Source: Mariniplasma anaerobium
GTDB taxonomy: Bacteria; Bacillota_I; Bacilli_A; Acholeplasmatales; Acholeplasmataceae
DNA: 64,000 nucleotides
Reading direction: 5' to 3'
Assembly: GCF_016865445.1 (NCBI RefSeq)
Contig: NZ_AP024412.1
Span: forward strand, 62,001 to 126,000
Shown here: one piece after another, positions 35,509-45,111 of the stretch
Position numbering within the stretch: the stretch's first letter is position 1
Layout: each line of letters starts with the position of its first letter
Notes under the pieces: generated by a model
Database searches by the model: none
What the model saw: only the letters and a program-made list of their open reading frames with translations
What the model was told of the DNA's origin: nothing
Translations under genes and position numbers: made by a program

Positions 35509-35539
35509 AGCTCATTTAAAACAATAAATGGGCTTTTTA
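35509..35539 (+). terminator. Terminator at left end of U3a
   Basis: AGCTCATTTA-AAACAA-TAAATGGGCT followed by TTTT. The same terminator with small changes follows att copies 4 and 5 and the degenerate junction at 40613. Confidence 0.85.
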
Positions 35540-35649
35540 TATGGAGTTTTATATATGTTTAATAATTCTTCAAATAAAAGTTTTATAGATTTTTGGATTG
35601 TTTGTATAAAATTTTCTAGAAATTAAGCAAAAAGTCTTGAGATTGTAAA

Positions 35650-35748
35650 GCTTATGACAACATAAGCAAATTCATCACCAGGCAAAGAAAGTCCATAATA
35701 AGCATGTAAAATATACCTAAAAATACAACTTATATTGATATAAGTTTT
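35650..35748 (+). repeat. Palindromic left-end block, copy C
   Basis: Begins with the perfect palindrome CTTATGACAACATAAG and ends CAACTTATATTGATATAAGT. The ~110 bp between terminator and block are also shared with copies D and E, giving about 270 bp of conserved left end. The remainder of 35292-35846 has no gene besides the pseudogene; a -10-like TATAAT near 35804 probably serves the next gene. Confidence 0.88.
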
Positions 35749-35846
35749 GGTAATTTTTCATAGATACTATAGAATGAAATAAATATGCCATAAAATTTAT
35801 GATATAATTAGGATGACAAATGTTTACGATATAGGGGGATGATTAA

Positions 35847-38800
35847 ATGATTACATTTCTTGACATTGAAGTAGATGAAAACACTAAAAAAATAATAGAT
35901 TTTGGTTGTATTAAGGAAAACGGACAAATTTTTCATGATAATAATGAGAAGAAATTTTTGAAATTCATTGGGAAGTCTGATTTCTATTGTGGTCATAATA
36001 TTGTAAACCATGATATGAAATATATTAATAGAAGTGTTCACAAGACTGTAATAAAGAAAAACGAAGTGATTGACACTTTATTTATGTCAACCCTACTTTT
36101 TCCTGACAAACCTTATCATAAGTTAATTAAAGATGACAAATTATTACCAGAAGATTCAAATAATCCTTTAAATGATTCTGAAAATTCAATGGCTTTATTT
36201 TTTGATGAAATAAATGCATTTAACAAGTTAAATAAAAATATTCAAATTATTTACTATAATCTACTGAAGGATATTGAAGGATTTACTGGTTTTTTTAATT
36301 ATCTTAAATTTAAAAGTAATATAAAGGATATATTACAGATAATTAAACAAGAATATTTTGGGTATATTTGTGAAAATTCTTTTTTAGAAAATTTGATTAG
36401 TAATTATCCTTTAGAGTTAGCATATAGTTTGGCATTAATTAAAACAGAGCATATTGAATCTCTTTTCCCAAAGTGGGTAATAAACACTTACCCTATTGTT
36501 GAAGATGTCATCCTACAGCTTAGAGGCACTCCGTGTGATAAAGGGTGCCAGTATTGTGATAATCATTTGGATGCAAAGCTAAATCTAAAGAGATTATTTA
36601 ATTTTGATGAATTTAGAGACTTTGATGGATTACCATTACAAGAATTAGCGGTGAATACAGCTCTAAAGAACAAATCGCTGATTGCTGTATTTCCAACTGG
36701 TGGAGGGAAATCCTTAACTTATCAATTACCAGCATTAATGATGGGCGAAAACACAAGATCTTTAACTGTCATCATCTCACCACTTCAGTCATTGATGAAG
36801 GATCAAGTTGATAATCTACAATCAAAAAACATTAATAGGTCTGCTATGATAAATGGATTATTAGATCCTATTGAACGAGCTAAAAATATTGAAAGAGTAT
36901 TTAAAGGTGAAGTAAGTATTTTATATATTGCACCAGAATCTCTTCGTTCAAAAACAATAGAAAGAATTATGTTAAGTAGAGATATAGCTAGATTTGTTAT
37001 AGATGAAGCTCACTGTTTTTCAACATGGGGACAAGATTTTAGAGTAGACTACCTATATATTGCTGACTTTATAAAAAATATACAAGAAAAGAAAAATAAT
37101 AATAAAATAATCCCCGTTTCATGTTTTACAGCAACGGCTAAACTTAACGTTATTAAGGATATTGAAGGATATTTCATGAAGAAATTAAATCTTCCTATGG
37201 AAAAAATAACAAGTGCGAGTACCAGAAAAAATCTTAAATTTAAAGTATTTAGCGTCAAAGATGAATCCGAAAAATACAATAAATTAAGAGAACTTATCGA
37301 TTCAAAAGATTGTCCAACAATAATTTATGCTTCAAGAATTAAAACAGTTAATAACTTACAAGATAAACTATCTCAAGATCAATACGACGTTTCAAAATTC
37401 CATGGAAAAATGGAAGTTGATGACAAAGTGAAAGCACAAAACAAGTTTATGGCCGGGGAAATCAAGATAATGGTTGCTACTTCAGCATTTGGTATGGGAG
37501 TAGATAAGAAAGATGTTGGGACAGTTATTCATTACGAAATTTCAAGCTCATTAGAAAATTATGTTCAGGAAGCAGGAAGAGCCGGAAGAGATGAACATAT
37601 AAATGCCGATTGTTTTGTATTGTATAATGAAGAAGATCTAGACAAACATTTTAGTCTTTTAAACAATACAAAATTAAATTTAAAAGAGATTCAACAGATT
37701 TGGACAGGTATCAAGCGAACATCTCGAGCTAATAGAGCTGTTTCCAAATCTGCTTTAGAAATAGCAAAAGATGCGGGTTGGGAAGAGAATATTGCAGGTT
37801 TGCAAACAAGAGTTACAACAGCTATAGCAGCACTAGAAGATTCAGGATACTTGTCGCGAGGGCAAAATTCTCCTCGTATTTATGCAAATAGTATTTTATC
37901 GGAAAGTATGATTGATGCTTCAAAGATAATAGAGAGTTCCACAATTATTCAAGAACAAGACAAAATACTTGCGAAACGAATCACTCAAAGTTTGATTTCT
38001 AGTAAATATAGTAAAAGATCTAAGAATGTAGAATCTGAATCCAGAATAGATTATATGGCTGATATGTTAGGTATAAAATTAAGTGAAGTTGTTCGAATAG
38101 TAGGTTTGTTGAAAGAAGAAAAAATACTTGCTGATAACAAGGATTTAGCATGTTATATAAAAATCAAATCTAAAGTGAATACCTCATTAAGAATTCTAGA
38201 TGACAGTAATAAATTAGAAAGATTTTTAATCAATGAATTTACACAAGAAGAGTGTTCCTATAATCTTAAGGAGCTAAACGAAAAAGCGACTGAAGAGAAT
38301 TTAAAGTCAAATGTAAAATTAATAAAAATGATTATTAATTATTTCAACATAAATAAGTACATTGAAATTAAAAAAGTAAAAAACAATATTCTGAAAATTC
38401 AAGTAAATAGAGCCAAAGATGAACTATTTAAACTTATTGAAGATAAACATGTATTATCTGCATTTATTCTAGAATTTCTATATAAGAGAAGTGAAAAAGA
38501 ACAAATTAAAGAGACCGATGAATATAGTATTGTTCTTTTTTCTGTGCATGAATTAAAAGACAGCTATGAAAAGCAAATCAACATGTTTAATACAAAAGCT
38601 TCTATTGATGAAATTGAAGATTCTCTATACTACATGAAAATAATTGAGTCAATTAAGATTGAAGGCGGGTTCTTAGTAATTTATAACCCAATGAAAATAA
38701 CAAGATTAGAAGTTGACAATAAAAAAAGATATACTAAAAAAGATTATGAAAAATTAGAATTATTTTATAAAAATAAAGTAGAGCAAATACATATTGTAGG

Positions 38801-40622
38801 TGAGTATGCTAAAAAGATGTTAAAAAATTATGAAGATGCACTTCAATTTGTAAATGATTATTTTAATATAAAATACGAGGACTTCTTAAAAACGCACTTT
38901 CCAGGAGGAAGAGCAAAAGATATTCAAGTTCAACTCTCACCAAGTAAGTTTAAACAACTATTCGGCGAACTTTCTGCAGATCAATTAGCAATTATAAACG
39001 ATAAAAGTGATAAGATTGTTGTCGCTGCTGGTCCTGGTAGTGGTAAAACTAAATTACTCGTTCATAAATTAGCATCCGTAAGTTTGATGGAAGATATTAG
39101 ATCTGATCAAATGTTGATGTTGACTTTTTCAAGAGCTGCAGTGATAGAATTTAAAACAAGGTTAGTAAGCTTACTAGGAACAGCTGCTCACTATATTGAA
39201 ATCAATACTTTTCATTCATTTTGTTTCGATATATTAGGTAAAGTAGGAAATTTGGAACACACAGATAAAGTAATTGACCAAGCTATTGAATTGATTGATA
39301 ATGATGAAGTTGATTCCACAAGAATCACAAAGATGATACTTGTGGTTGATGAAGCACAAGATATGGTTGAAAATGAATACAGATTAATTTTGAAATTAAT
39401 CGAAAAGAATGAGAATTTACGAATTATTGCAGTAGGAGATGACGATCAAAATATATACGAATTTAGAGGTTCGTCAAATGAATATTTAAAACAGTTAATG
39501 GAAGATGCAACTTTTTATGAATTACCTCAAAATTACCGAAGCAAGAAGAATCTTATTGATTTCACTAATGAATTTGTAACATGTATATCTGGAAGGATGA
39601 AAGTAACTCCAATCATTCCGGTGCAAAAGGAAGATGGACTTATTAGAGTTATCCAACATATTGCACCTAATAATCTTTATGAACCTGTTGTAAAACATAT
39701 TGCAAAATCAGATTTATCTGGTACGACTTGCATACTTACTAGAACCAATGAACAAGCGAGTATTATTACTGGTATGTTAAATATAATTGGAATAAAAGCA
39801 CAATTAATACAAGAAAATAGTGAATTTAATTTATTTAGCTTATTTGAGTTTAGAGAATTCATTAATTTACTAAGTCAGAATGAAACTCTATCAGTAATAA
39901 GCAATGACTTATGGTTAAAAACTAAAAAAGATTTCTTAGTAGCAAAGAAAGATAATATGCATTATGATGTTTTGAGCAAAGCGCTCGATACATTTGAATT
40001 GCTTAACCACAAGATTAAATATATGTCTGATTTATATGAATTCTTAAAAGAATCATCATATGATGATTTCGTTACTTGCAAGCAACTTTTGGTATCTACT
40101 TTACATAAATCCAAGGGTAGAGAGTTTGATAATGTTATCATTCTTTTTGATAATGAATTTGATTTGAAGAACAGAGATAAACGTTTATTATATGTAGGTA
40201 TGACCAGAGCTAAAACAAACTTGTTAATTCACTATTCAAGTGATTACTTGAGATTTAACGATATTTCCAACTCTGAATATTATGTTGATAAGAATGATTA
40301 TGAATTACCTAATGAGTTAACATTTACTCTAACCCATAAGGAAGTTAATCTAGGATATTTTAAGTTTACTCAGAAATCTGTTGAATCAATTGACATAGGA
40401 GCTGCACTTACATTAATTGATAATGGAAGACTCATACACGATAACAGCAAAATACTTCAATTCTCAAAAAAATATAAAGAAGATATTGAGAAACTTTTAG
40501 AACAAGGCTACGTATTTGATGGTGCTATTGTTAAGTATAAACTATACTGGTACAACCCTGACATTGAAGAAGAGTTAGTAATAATATTACCTGAACTAAA
40601 ATTTGCCAAGAAACCAATATAA
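35847..40622 (+). CDS. DnaQ-like exonuclease / RecQ / UvrD-type helicase fusion
   Basis: A 1591-aa three-part enzyme. Residues 1-120: DEDD-type 3'-5' exonuclease (FLDIEVD with D6/E8, GHNIVNHD, late NPLNDSEN). Near 230-240: CDKGCQYCDNH, a likely zinc site. About 260-600: RecQ SF2 helicase (Walker A FPTGGGKSL, VIDEAHCFSTWGQDFR, GFGM-type ATSAFGMGVDK, QEAGRAGRD). About 1040-1480: UvrD/Rep SF1 helicase (VAAGPGSGKT, VVDEAQDM, GDDDQNIYEFRGS, QNYRS, STLHKSKGREF, YVGMTRAK). Its size and island location suggest a single-gene anti-phage or DNA-quality system rather than housekeeping repair. The last codons and stop (AAA CCA ATA TAA) are formed by the repeat junction that follows. Confidence 0.9.
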   Translation: MITFLDIEVDENTKKIIDFGCIKENGQIFHDNNEKKFLKFIGKSDFYCGHNIVNHDMKYINRSVHKTVIKKNEVIDTLFMSTLLFPDKPYHKLIKDDKLLPEDSNNPLNDSENSMALFFDEINAFNKLNKNIQIIYYNLLKDIEGFTGFFNYLKFKSNIKDILQIIKQEYFGYICENSFLENLISNYPLELAYSLALIKTEHIESLFPKWVINTYPIVEDVILQLRGTPCDKGCQYCDNHLDAKLNLKRLFNFDEFRDFDGLPLQELAVNTALKNKSLIAVFPTGGGKSLTYQLPALMMGENTRSLTVIISPLQSLMKDQVDNLQSKNINRSAMINGLLDPIERAKNIERVFKGEVSILYIAPESLRSKTIERIMLSRDIARFVIDEAHCFSTWGQDFRVDYLYIADFIKNIQEKKNNNKIIPVSCFTATAKLNVIKDIEGYFMKKLNLPMEKITSASTRKNLKFKVFSVKDESEKYNKLRELIDSKDCPTIIYASRIKTVNNLQDKLSQDQYDVSKFHGKMEVDDKVKAQNKFMAGEIKIMVATSAFGMGVDKKDVGTVIHYEISSSLENYVQEAGRAGRDEHINADCFVLYNEEDLDKHFSLLNNTKLNLKEIQQIWTGIKRTSRANRAVSKSALEIAKDAGWEENIAGLQTRVTTAIAALEDSGYLSRGQNSPRIYANSILSESMIDASKIIESSTIIQEQDKILAKRITQSLISSKYSKRSKNVESESRIDYMADMLGIKLSEVVRIVGLLKEEKILADNKDLACYIKIKSKVNTSLRILDDSNKLERFLINEFTQEECSYNLKELNEKATEENLKSNVKLIKMIINYFNINKYIEIKKVKNNILKIQVNRAKDELFKLIEDKHVLSAFILEFLYKRSEKEQIKETDEYSIVLFSVHELKDSYEKQINMFNTKASIDEIEDSLYYMKIIESIKIEGGFLVIYNPMKITRLEVDNKKRYTKKDYEKLELFYKNKVEQIHIVGEYAKKMLKNYEDALQFVNDYFNIKYEDFLKTHFPGGRAKDIQVQLSPSKFKQLFGELSADQLAIINDKSDKIVVAAGPGSGKTKLLVHKLASVSLMEDIRSDQMLMLTFSRAAVIEFKTRLVSLLGTAAHYIEINTFHSFCFDILGKVGNLEHTDKVIDQAIELIDNDEVDSTRITKMILVVDEAQDMVENEYRLILKLIEKNENLRIIAVGDDDQNIYEFRGSSNEYLKQLMEDATFYELPQNYRSKKNLIDFTNEFVTCISGRMKVTPIIPVQKEDGLIRVIQHIAPNNLYEPVVKHIAKSDLSGTTCILTRTNEQASIITGMLNIIGIKAQLIQENSEFNLFSLFEFREFINLLSQNETLSVISNDLWLKTKKDFLVAKKDNMHYDVLSKALDTFELLNHKIKYMSDLYEFLKESSYDDFVTCKQLLVSTLHKSKGREFDNVIILFDNEFDLKNRDKRLLYVGMTRAKTNLLIHYSSDYLRFNDISNSEYYVDKNDYELPNELTFTLTHKEVNLGYFKFTQKSVESIDIGAALTLIDNGRLIHDNSKILQFSKKYKEDIEKLLEQGYVFDGAIVKYKLYWYNPDIEEELVIILPELKFAKKPI

Positions 40623-40640
40623 TCATAAAACAGCTCATTT
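40613..40640 (+). other. Degenerate att junction (copy 3)
   Basis: ACCAATATAATCATAAAAC and on to CTCATTT, identical for 28 bp to the sequence right of att copy 5, but without the upstream tRNA part. It supplies the stop codon of the helicase fusion gene. Confidence 0.7.
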
Positions 40641-40662
40641 CAGACAAGAAATGGGCTTTTTA
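40632..40662 (+). terminator. Terminator after the helicase fusion gene
   Basis: AGCTCATTT-CAGACAAG-AAATGGGCT followed by TTTT. Same family as the terminators after att copies 2, 4 and 5. Confidence 0.85.
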
Positions 40663-40847
40663 TATGGAAATTTATGTAAATTAAATTAACCAGCAATTAT
40701 CGGCTTCTCTCTTACATTACGACATATATTTTGAAGTTTAAAAAATGAATATGTGCATATACAAGTCGCTAGTTCCAGCCAGCTAATTTTCTATATATGG
40801 TTTTTAAACATATAAATAAAACCTATATAGTTCATATAACATGAACT

Positions 40848-40950
40848 TTAATATTACATATAACGCATAAAAACAATAAATATATGAACATTAAAAATAT
40901 TAATATTAACACTATAATTCATAATAGATATATGAGAAAATATAAGTGTA
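40848..40950. repeat. AT-rich upstream region, copy 1
   Basis: Begins ATGAACTTTAATATTAC, contains ATATGAACATTAAAAATATT and AACACTATAATTCATAATAG. A diverged second copy lies at 42288-42395. Located upstream of the P-loop kinase gene; likely a promoter/operator region. 40663-40847 shows nothing else I can call. Confidence 0.55.
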
Positions 40951-41003
40951 AGAGGTGATCACCCATTACAAAAAAGAAAATACTAATAAAAAGAGGGAAG
41001 TTT

Positions 41004-41522
41004 ATGAAAGAGTTAATTATAATGGCAGGATTGCCAGGATCAGGAAAAACTTATATAAGAAATAAATATTTTGCGGATTATAAGGCAGTAGATTGTGACG
41101 AACTTAAAAAAACAATTAAGGGATATAACCCGGATCAACCAAGAGCATTACATTTTGAATCCAAGATAGCTGAAAAGTATGAAATATACAACAACTTAAA
41201 GAATAAAGTGCCTTTTATATATGATACAACAGCTACTAACACTGATAAAATAATAAAATTAACAAAGCTAGCTCAAGCGTTGGGATATATAGTTAAAATT
41301 ATTTATGTTCAAGTAAGTCTAGCTACAGCATTTAGAAGAAATTCGAAAAGACATCGAGTAGTACCTGATGAAATTATAATGGATAAATATTCAAAACTTG
41401 AAATATCATTGAAAATATTAAACAAGTTTGCCGATAAAGTAATAACAATTAATAACGAAAAAGATGAATTTAATATAATAATAGCACCTATTAAATTCAA
41501 ACAGGAAGCAATAAGTGCCTGA
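41004..41522 (+). CDS. P-loop kinase-like ATPase
   Basis: 172 aa with AGAGGGAAG upstream. Walker A GLPGSGKT at residues 9-16, then a deoxynucleotide/polynucleotide-kinase or zeta-toxin-like layout: VDCDELKK, PFIYDTTATN and a lid with RRNSKRHR. It could phosphorylate a nucleotide, nucleic-acid end or sugar. No antitoxin-like gene overlaps it. Close homologues by pattern are phage/plasmid polynucleotide-kinase-type proteins. Confidence 0.8.
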   Translation: MKELIIMAGLPGSGKTYIRNKYFADYKAVDCDELKKTIKGYNPDQPRALHFESKIAEKYEIYNNLKNKVPFIYDTTATNTDKIIKLTKLAQALGYIVKIIYVQVSLATAFRRNSKRHRVVPDEIIMDKYSKLEISLKILNKFADKVITINNEKDEFNIIIAPIKFKQEAISA

Positions 41523-41681
41523 AATAAATTTAGAACATTGATATTAAATAGATCAATATAAGGCAAGTTTATAATCAAAACCAGGTTGCTTTGTGTGAGA
41601 TAAAACGAATACTAGACAATGAAGTTATAAGAAAAACTAAAGATGATTTCTAAATTAAAAATAACATGAGAGGTAAAAGAA

Positions 41682-42047
41682 ATGACATTATTAAAATTAG
41701 ATCAATATATTGATAACTACATCCATAGACTCCAACTAAAAAAAGCGATTAAAGGCATGAATAACATCGCTTATCAAGTCAAACACTCTAAAAAATCAAA
41801 ATCATTATATTTAAGTTTAAGTTTATTTATTTGTAATAATAATTATAAGAGAACAATTAGAATTAGTGATCACTTTCTTGATAATCAACATACCAGAAGT
41901 CATAAGTTTAAAGGAGTATTAGTGGCACCAAATAGAAATATTGGTTCAAACAAATTAAAAAAACTAGAATCATACATATCTAAACAGATAATTAAGTTAC
42001 TAAATGATGCACCTAGACATGCTATTTATACATTTAAAGCGAACTAG
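41682..42047 (+). CDS. Small basic protein, unknown
   Basis: 121 aa with GAGAGG upstream. Basic (many K/H/R/N), pattern of alternating helix and strand, no membrane segment. NNIAYQVKHSKKSKSLYLSLSLFI and NYKRTIRISDHFLDN are the most structured parts. Not recognised. Confidence 0.6.
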   Translation: MTLLKLDQYIDNYIHRLQLKKAIKGMNNIAYQVKHSKKSKSLYLSLSLFICNNNYKRTIRISDHFLDNQHTRSHKFKGVLVAPNRNIGSNKLKKLESYISKQIIKLLNDAPRHAIYTFKAN

Positions 42048-42609
42048 AATAAAATACAAGTTAAAGTGATTAGGTATAAAAATAAGCAAAAACAATATTG
42101 GAATAATTTACAGAAAAAAAAGCTTCGCAAGCAAAATATAAAATATGTATGTTTGTAATGAAATCAGAGATGTTAAATAAAAAAACTTAAAAAGAAAAGT
42201 AAATGGAGAAGAAAAGAGATATTATATAAGGTAAAAAAAACACAACAATTTAATAAAAAAACTATTTAAGAACACAAAATATGAACTTTAGAAGTATAAT
42301 TATTATGTATATGTTTATTAATATGAACATTATAAATTAATATTTTAACACTATTAGACATATAGATAATATGAGATAATATATCTATAAGAACTTAAGA
42401 AATAACATCAATACAAGATATTTTAGAAACTAATTCACGATTTCAATTGATTACCATGTAGTACAAGATCACCAAAAATAGAATCATAAGACACAATAAA
42501 TGATCTCAGGTGACTAGCTTCTTTTGAATAAACCTGAGATGAAACAGTTAATTAGTTGCTAGATAAAGAATAGATAGACATAAACAGAAGAAATAGGGAG
42601 AATTAAAAA
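42048..42609. other. 562-bp gap with a repeated upstream region
   Basis: No gene found. 42288-42395 resembles 40848-40950 (ATGAACTTTA, TATTAATATGAACATTA, AACACTAT, ATATGAGATAATATA), so this is probably the promoter/control region of the next operon. The stretch 42120-42280 is simple A-rich DNA. Confidence 0.55.
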
Positions 42610-43092
42610 ATGGAAAAAAAAGAATTTATACTTCCAAAATATGATGGAAAAATTTACTTTATGAATAAAGAGAATGAAGAAAAGATTAAGAGCGAAAAAA
42701 GAAAAGTATATACAGAGGATAAACAATTTGCTCTAGTATATACTGAAAAAGATATAAAAAGTATTATTGAAATTCATGAATTCATTGAGTATCAAAATTA
42801 CGAGGGGAAACGCTCTTATGAAGATGAGATTTATGACTGGTTTATTCTTGAATTGGGCATTGACAAGCACAGATTTTATAATTGGGGAATATTTGGAAAA
42901 AATATAGACAAAAATGTCAATCTCGTATTACATTTTACAAATGATGAAATTATGTGTACTTGCTTAATCAACAAACAAGACAGTTTAAAAGAGGGATCTG
43001 ATGCCATATATGGAGTAGGAAGTAACGACACTTTGTTTTTAACGCTTTCTATAGGAACTAAAAAAATAATGGAGGAAGACATTAATGGATAA
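42610..43092 (+). CDS. Unknown protein upstream of a WYL regulator
   Basis: 160 aa with AGGGAG upstream. Acidic/basic mixed, no membrane segment, no motif I recognise. Aromatic-rich core (YDWFILELGIDKHRFYNWGIF) and a C-terminal GVGSNDTLFLTLSIGTKK. Overlaps the WYL gene by 8 bp, so it is translated with it. Confidence 0.65.
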   Translation: MEKKEFILPKYDGKIYFMNKENEEKIKSEKRKVYTEDKQFALVYTEKDIKSIIEIHEFIEYQNYEGKRSYEDEIYDWFILELGIDKHRFYNWGIFGKNIDKNVNLVLHFTNDEIMCTCLINKQDSLKEGSDAIYGVGSNDTLFLTLSIGTKKIMEEDING

Positions 43093-44161
43093 TTACAATG
43101 GTTTCATAATCAATGAAGAAAGTCGCCAGCATATTAATCTATCCGCCCATGCTATGCTGACAATTGAAGCTGATATGATTCGTTTTAATGAGGATTATGA
43201 ACTTAAAAATAAGAGTGGATTTATTAATACAATTATTAAAAATTATCATGATCAGTTTCCTCTTTCTAGATCAGTAACTTTAAAACAAATCAATGCGATT
43301 CAAAATACTATAATAAATGATGATTTTAGTAAAAAATTGACTGATAGAATTATTGAGGAATTCACAAATGAAATTATGAGAACAATCATTGATGAATATT
43401 CAAATAAATATACAAGTGAAATTCAATTCAAATTAAAACTGAACAAGTTTAACAAGTCATTATTGGAAAGTTTAGAAGAGGCAAAGTACTTCAATGATTA
43501 TGCACCAAGATCAGGTATTTCATTTTATATAAAAATCTTACTTGAATCTTATGCAGTTTTAACAAGAGCAGCAAGAGAAAGTATTTATTTTAAAGAAATT
43601 ATTGATATTTTAGAGGAAGCGATTAAAAAGAAAACATATATTAAATTTAAAGATAATGGAAAATTCAAAAAGGTGAAGCCAGTTTGTGTCTATAAACCAA
43701 AAGGTGAACAAAATGTTGAAGTCATTCTAATGAATAATTCTAATGATGAAGAAGATCCTGGATTGATATATAACACTAAAATTAAATCATTAAAGAATAA
43801 AGACTTAAGAGGACTGAAAGAAAAATATAGAATAGATATAGATTCAAGTATAATCAAAAATATATTTTCAGAAAGAGATTTTGCTTCTAAAAAACCAAAA
43901 AAGATATTCACCATTAAATTCACAAGTGGTGGTCTTCATAGATTTATTTATGAAGAAGATAGAATACCTATAATAGGTATTCAAGATCCAATAAATGAAA
44001 AGATATACACATTCAAAACAACAGAGACACAAATTTTCTTTCATTTATTTAAATTCGGATCTCAAGCTCAAATTATTAGTCCGAAAGATGCGAGAGAAAG
44101 ATTTAAAAAAGCATACAAAGCATCATATGAAGCATATGATAAAGTAGATGCAAAGGATTGA
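43085..44161 (+). CDS. WYL-domain regulator
   Basis: 358 aa. No obvious N-terminal winged helix, but residues ~180-265 have WYL-type strands (IKKKTYIKFKDNGKFKKVKP … GEQNVEVILMNN … NTKIKSLKNK) and the end has the WCX signature (FFHLFKFGSQAQIISPKDA then RERFKKAYKASYEAY). WYL proteins are ligand-sensing regulators that often control defence loci. The N-terminal ~140 residues are helical and unrecognised. It sits second in a five-gene run, so the neighbours may be the regulated effectors. Confidence 0.7.
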   Translation: MDNYNGFIINEESRQHINLSAHAMLTIEADMIRFNEDYELKNKSGFINTIIKNYHDQFPLSRSVTLKQINAIQNTIINDDFSKKLTDRIIEEFTNEIMRTIIDEYSNKYTSEIQFKLKLNKFNKSLLESLEEAKYFNDYAPRSGISFYIKILLESYAVLTRAARESIYFKEIIDILEEAIKKKTYIKFKDNGKFKKVKPVCVYKPKGEQNVEVILMNNSNDEEDPGLIYNTKIKSLKNKDLRGLKEKYRIDIDSSIIKNIFSERDFASKKPKKIFTIKFTSGGLHRFIYEEDRIPIIGIQDPINEKIYTFKTTETQIFFHLFKFGSQAQIISPKDARERFKKAYKASYEAYDKVDAKD

Positions 44162-44167
44162 TAAAAT

Positions 44168-44416
44168 ATGAAAAGAAGAAAATGTTCTAAATGTGGAGAA
44201 GATATATCCCATAGACCTAAGAACCATTACCTATGTTATGAATGCTGGTTAGTTGAGGAATCTAATATACAAGTAAGTAATGTTTCATTGGAAATAGAAA
44301 GTCATGCTAATCATGGCACATATAATCAAACATATGAAGAAAGATATAAAGGCGATTCTGATTATGATATAGGACCCTATTGGGATTATGATGAATACCC
44401 ACCAGAAAACTTATAA
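44168..44416 (+). CDS. Small zinc-ribbon protein
   Basis: 82 aa. CSKCGEDISHRPKNHYLCYEC is a Cys4 zinc ribbon; the C-terminal part is acidic and tyrosine-rich (GDSDYDIGPYWDYDEYPPENL). Follows the WYL gene after 6 bp. Could be an adaptor or nucleic-acid-binding protein. Confidence 0.65.
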   Translation: MKRRKCSKCGEDISHRPKNHYLCYECWLVEESNIQVSNVSLEIESHANHGTYNQTYEERYKGDSDYDIGPYWDYDEYPPENL

Positions 44417-44436
44417 ATAAGAAAAGGATAAATTAT

Positions 44437-44718
44437 ATGAAACTGAAAGATATTAAAACCAATTTTAACAAATTTAACGCTTATTTACGAAAAGAACGGA
44501 AAAATGATTCAGCTTACTATGACAGTATGACATACCATATTGTCAAAGACAAAATTACATTTATGGTTAAAGATCCTGATGATTTCCCAAAAGAGTATAT
44601 GGAATCCGAAATTTATGATTTCGATATTGAAATTGAACTCGATAGTGATACGGGTGTCACTCAATATGGAAATCGTTATCGAGCACAAAAGAAAACCATG
44701 ACTTTATGGATAAGATAA
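44437..44718 (+). CDS. Unknown small protein
   Basis: 93 aa with AAAAGGATAA upstream. Charged N terminus, acidic strand-like middle (EIYDFDIEIELDSDTGV), no motif recognised. 20 bp after the zinc-ribbon gene, same operon. Confidence 0.6.
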   Translation: MKLKDIKTNFNKFNAYLRKERKNDSAYYDSMTYHIVKDKITFMVKDPDDFPKEYMESEIYDFDIEIELDSDTGVTQYGNRYRAQKKTMTLWIR

Positions 44719-44748
44719 AAGCATGTATCAAAAAAGGAGACCATAAAA

Positions 44749-45111
44749 ATGATTGTTAGAGAGTTTTTTGATTTAATTAAAAATACAAATTTCGAAATAA
44801 GTGCTCAGGATTTAGATAATGGTAAAGAGTACCCCAGAAAAATCAGGTTACATAGTTTTGGATATGATAATTATGGATATCCAGGTTCAGGAACCTTTAA
44901 GTTTAATGTTGTCAAAACAGTAGAGGGTGATTCACAATCATTAGTAAAAATTTATAATACATATCATCAAATACCAAATGACATACTTGATATGAATTTA
45001 ATTGAAATTGTTTCAATGTCATGTGGAGCTTACGTCAAAACATCAAGTAGCAATATTCATTATCCTGGAAACAACTTTCGCTTTACATTTCTTGTTTCTG
45101 AAAATTCTTAG
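44749..45111 (+). CDS. Unknown small protein, last gene of the WYL operon
   Basis: 120 aa with AAAGGAGA upstream. Mixed pattern with FGYDNYGYPGSGTFKFN and a serine-rich end (KTSSSNIHYPGNNFRFTFLV). Not recognised. A possible structural relation to the preceding 93-aa protein cannot be judged by eye. Followed by ~170 bp of gene-free sequence up to att copy 4. Confidence 0.6.
   Translation: MIVREFFDLIKNTNFEISAQDLDNGKEYPRKIRLHSFGYDNYGYPGSGTFKFNVVKTVEGDSQSLVKIYNTYHQIPNDILDMNLIEIVSMSCGAYVKTSSSNIHYPGNNFRFTFLVSENS

Larger units (their letters stand above)
35494..40622 (+). mobile_element. Island unit U3a (helicase-fusion cargo)
   Basis: From att copy 2 to the degenerate junction at 40613. Contains a terminator, block C and one giant gene. 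No recombinase. Confidence 0.6.

Noticed and set aside
41004-42047. Zeta-toxin/epsilon-antitoxin pair
   Set aside because: The kinase has a zeta-like P-loop layout, but the following 121-aa gene is 160 bp away, basic and unlike an antitoxin; the pairing is not supported.
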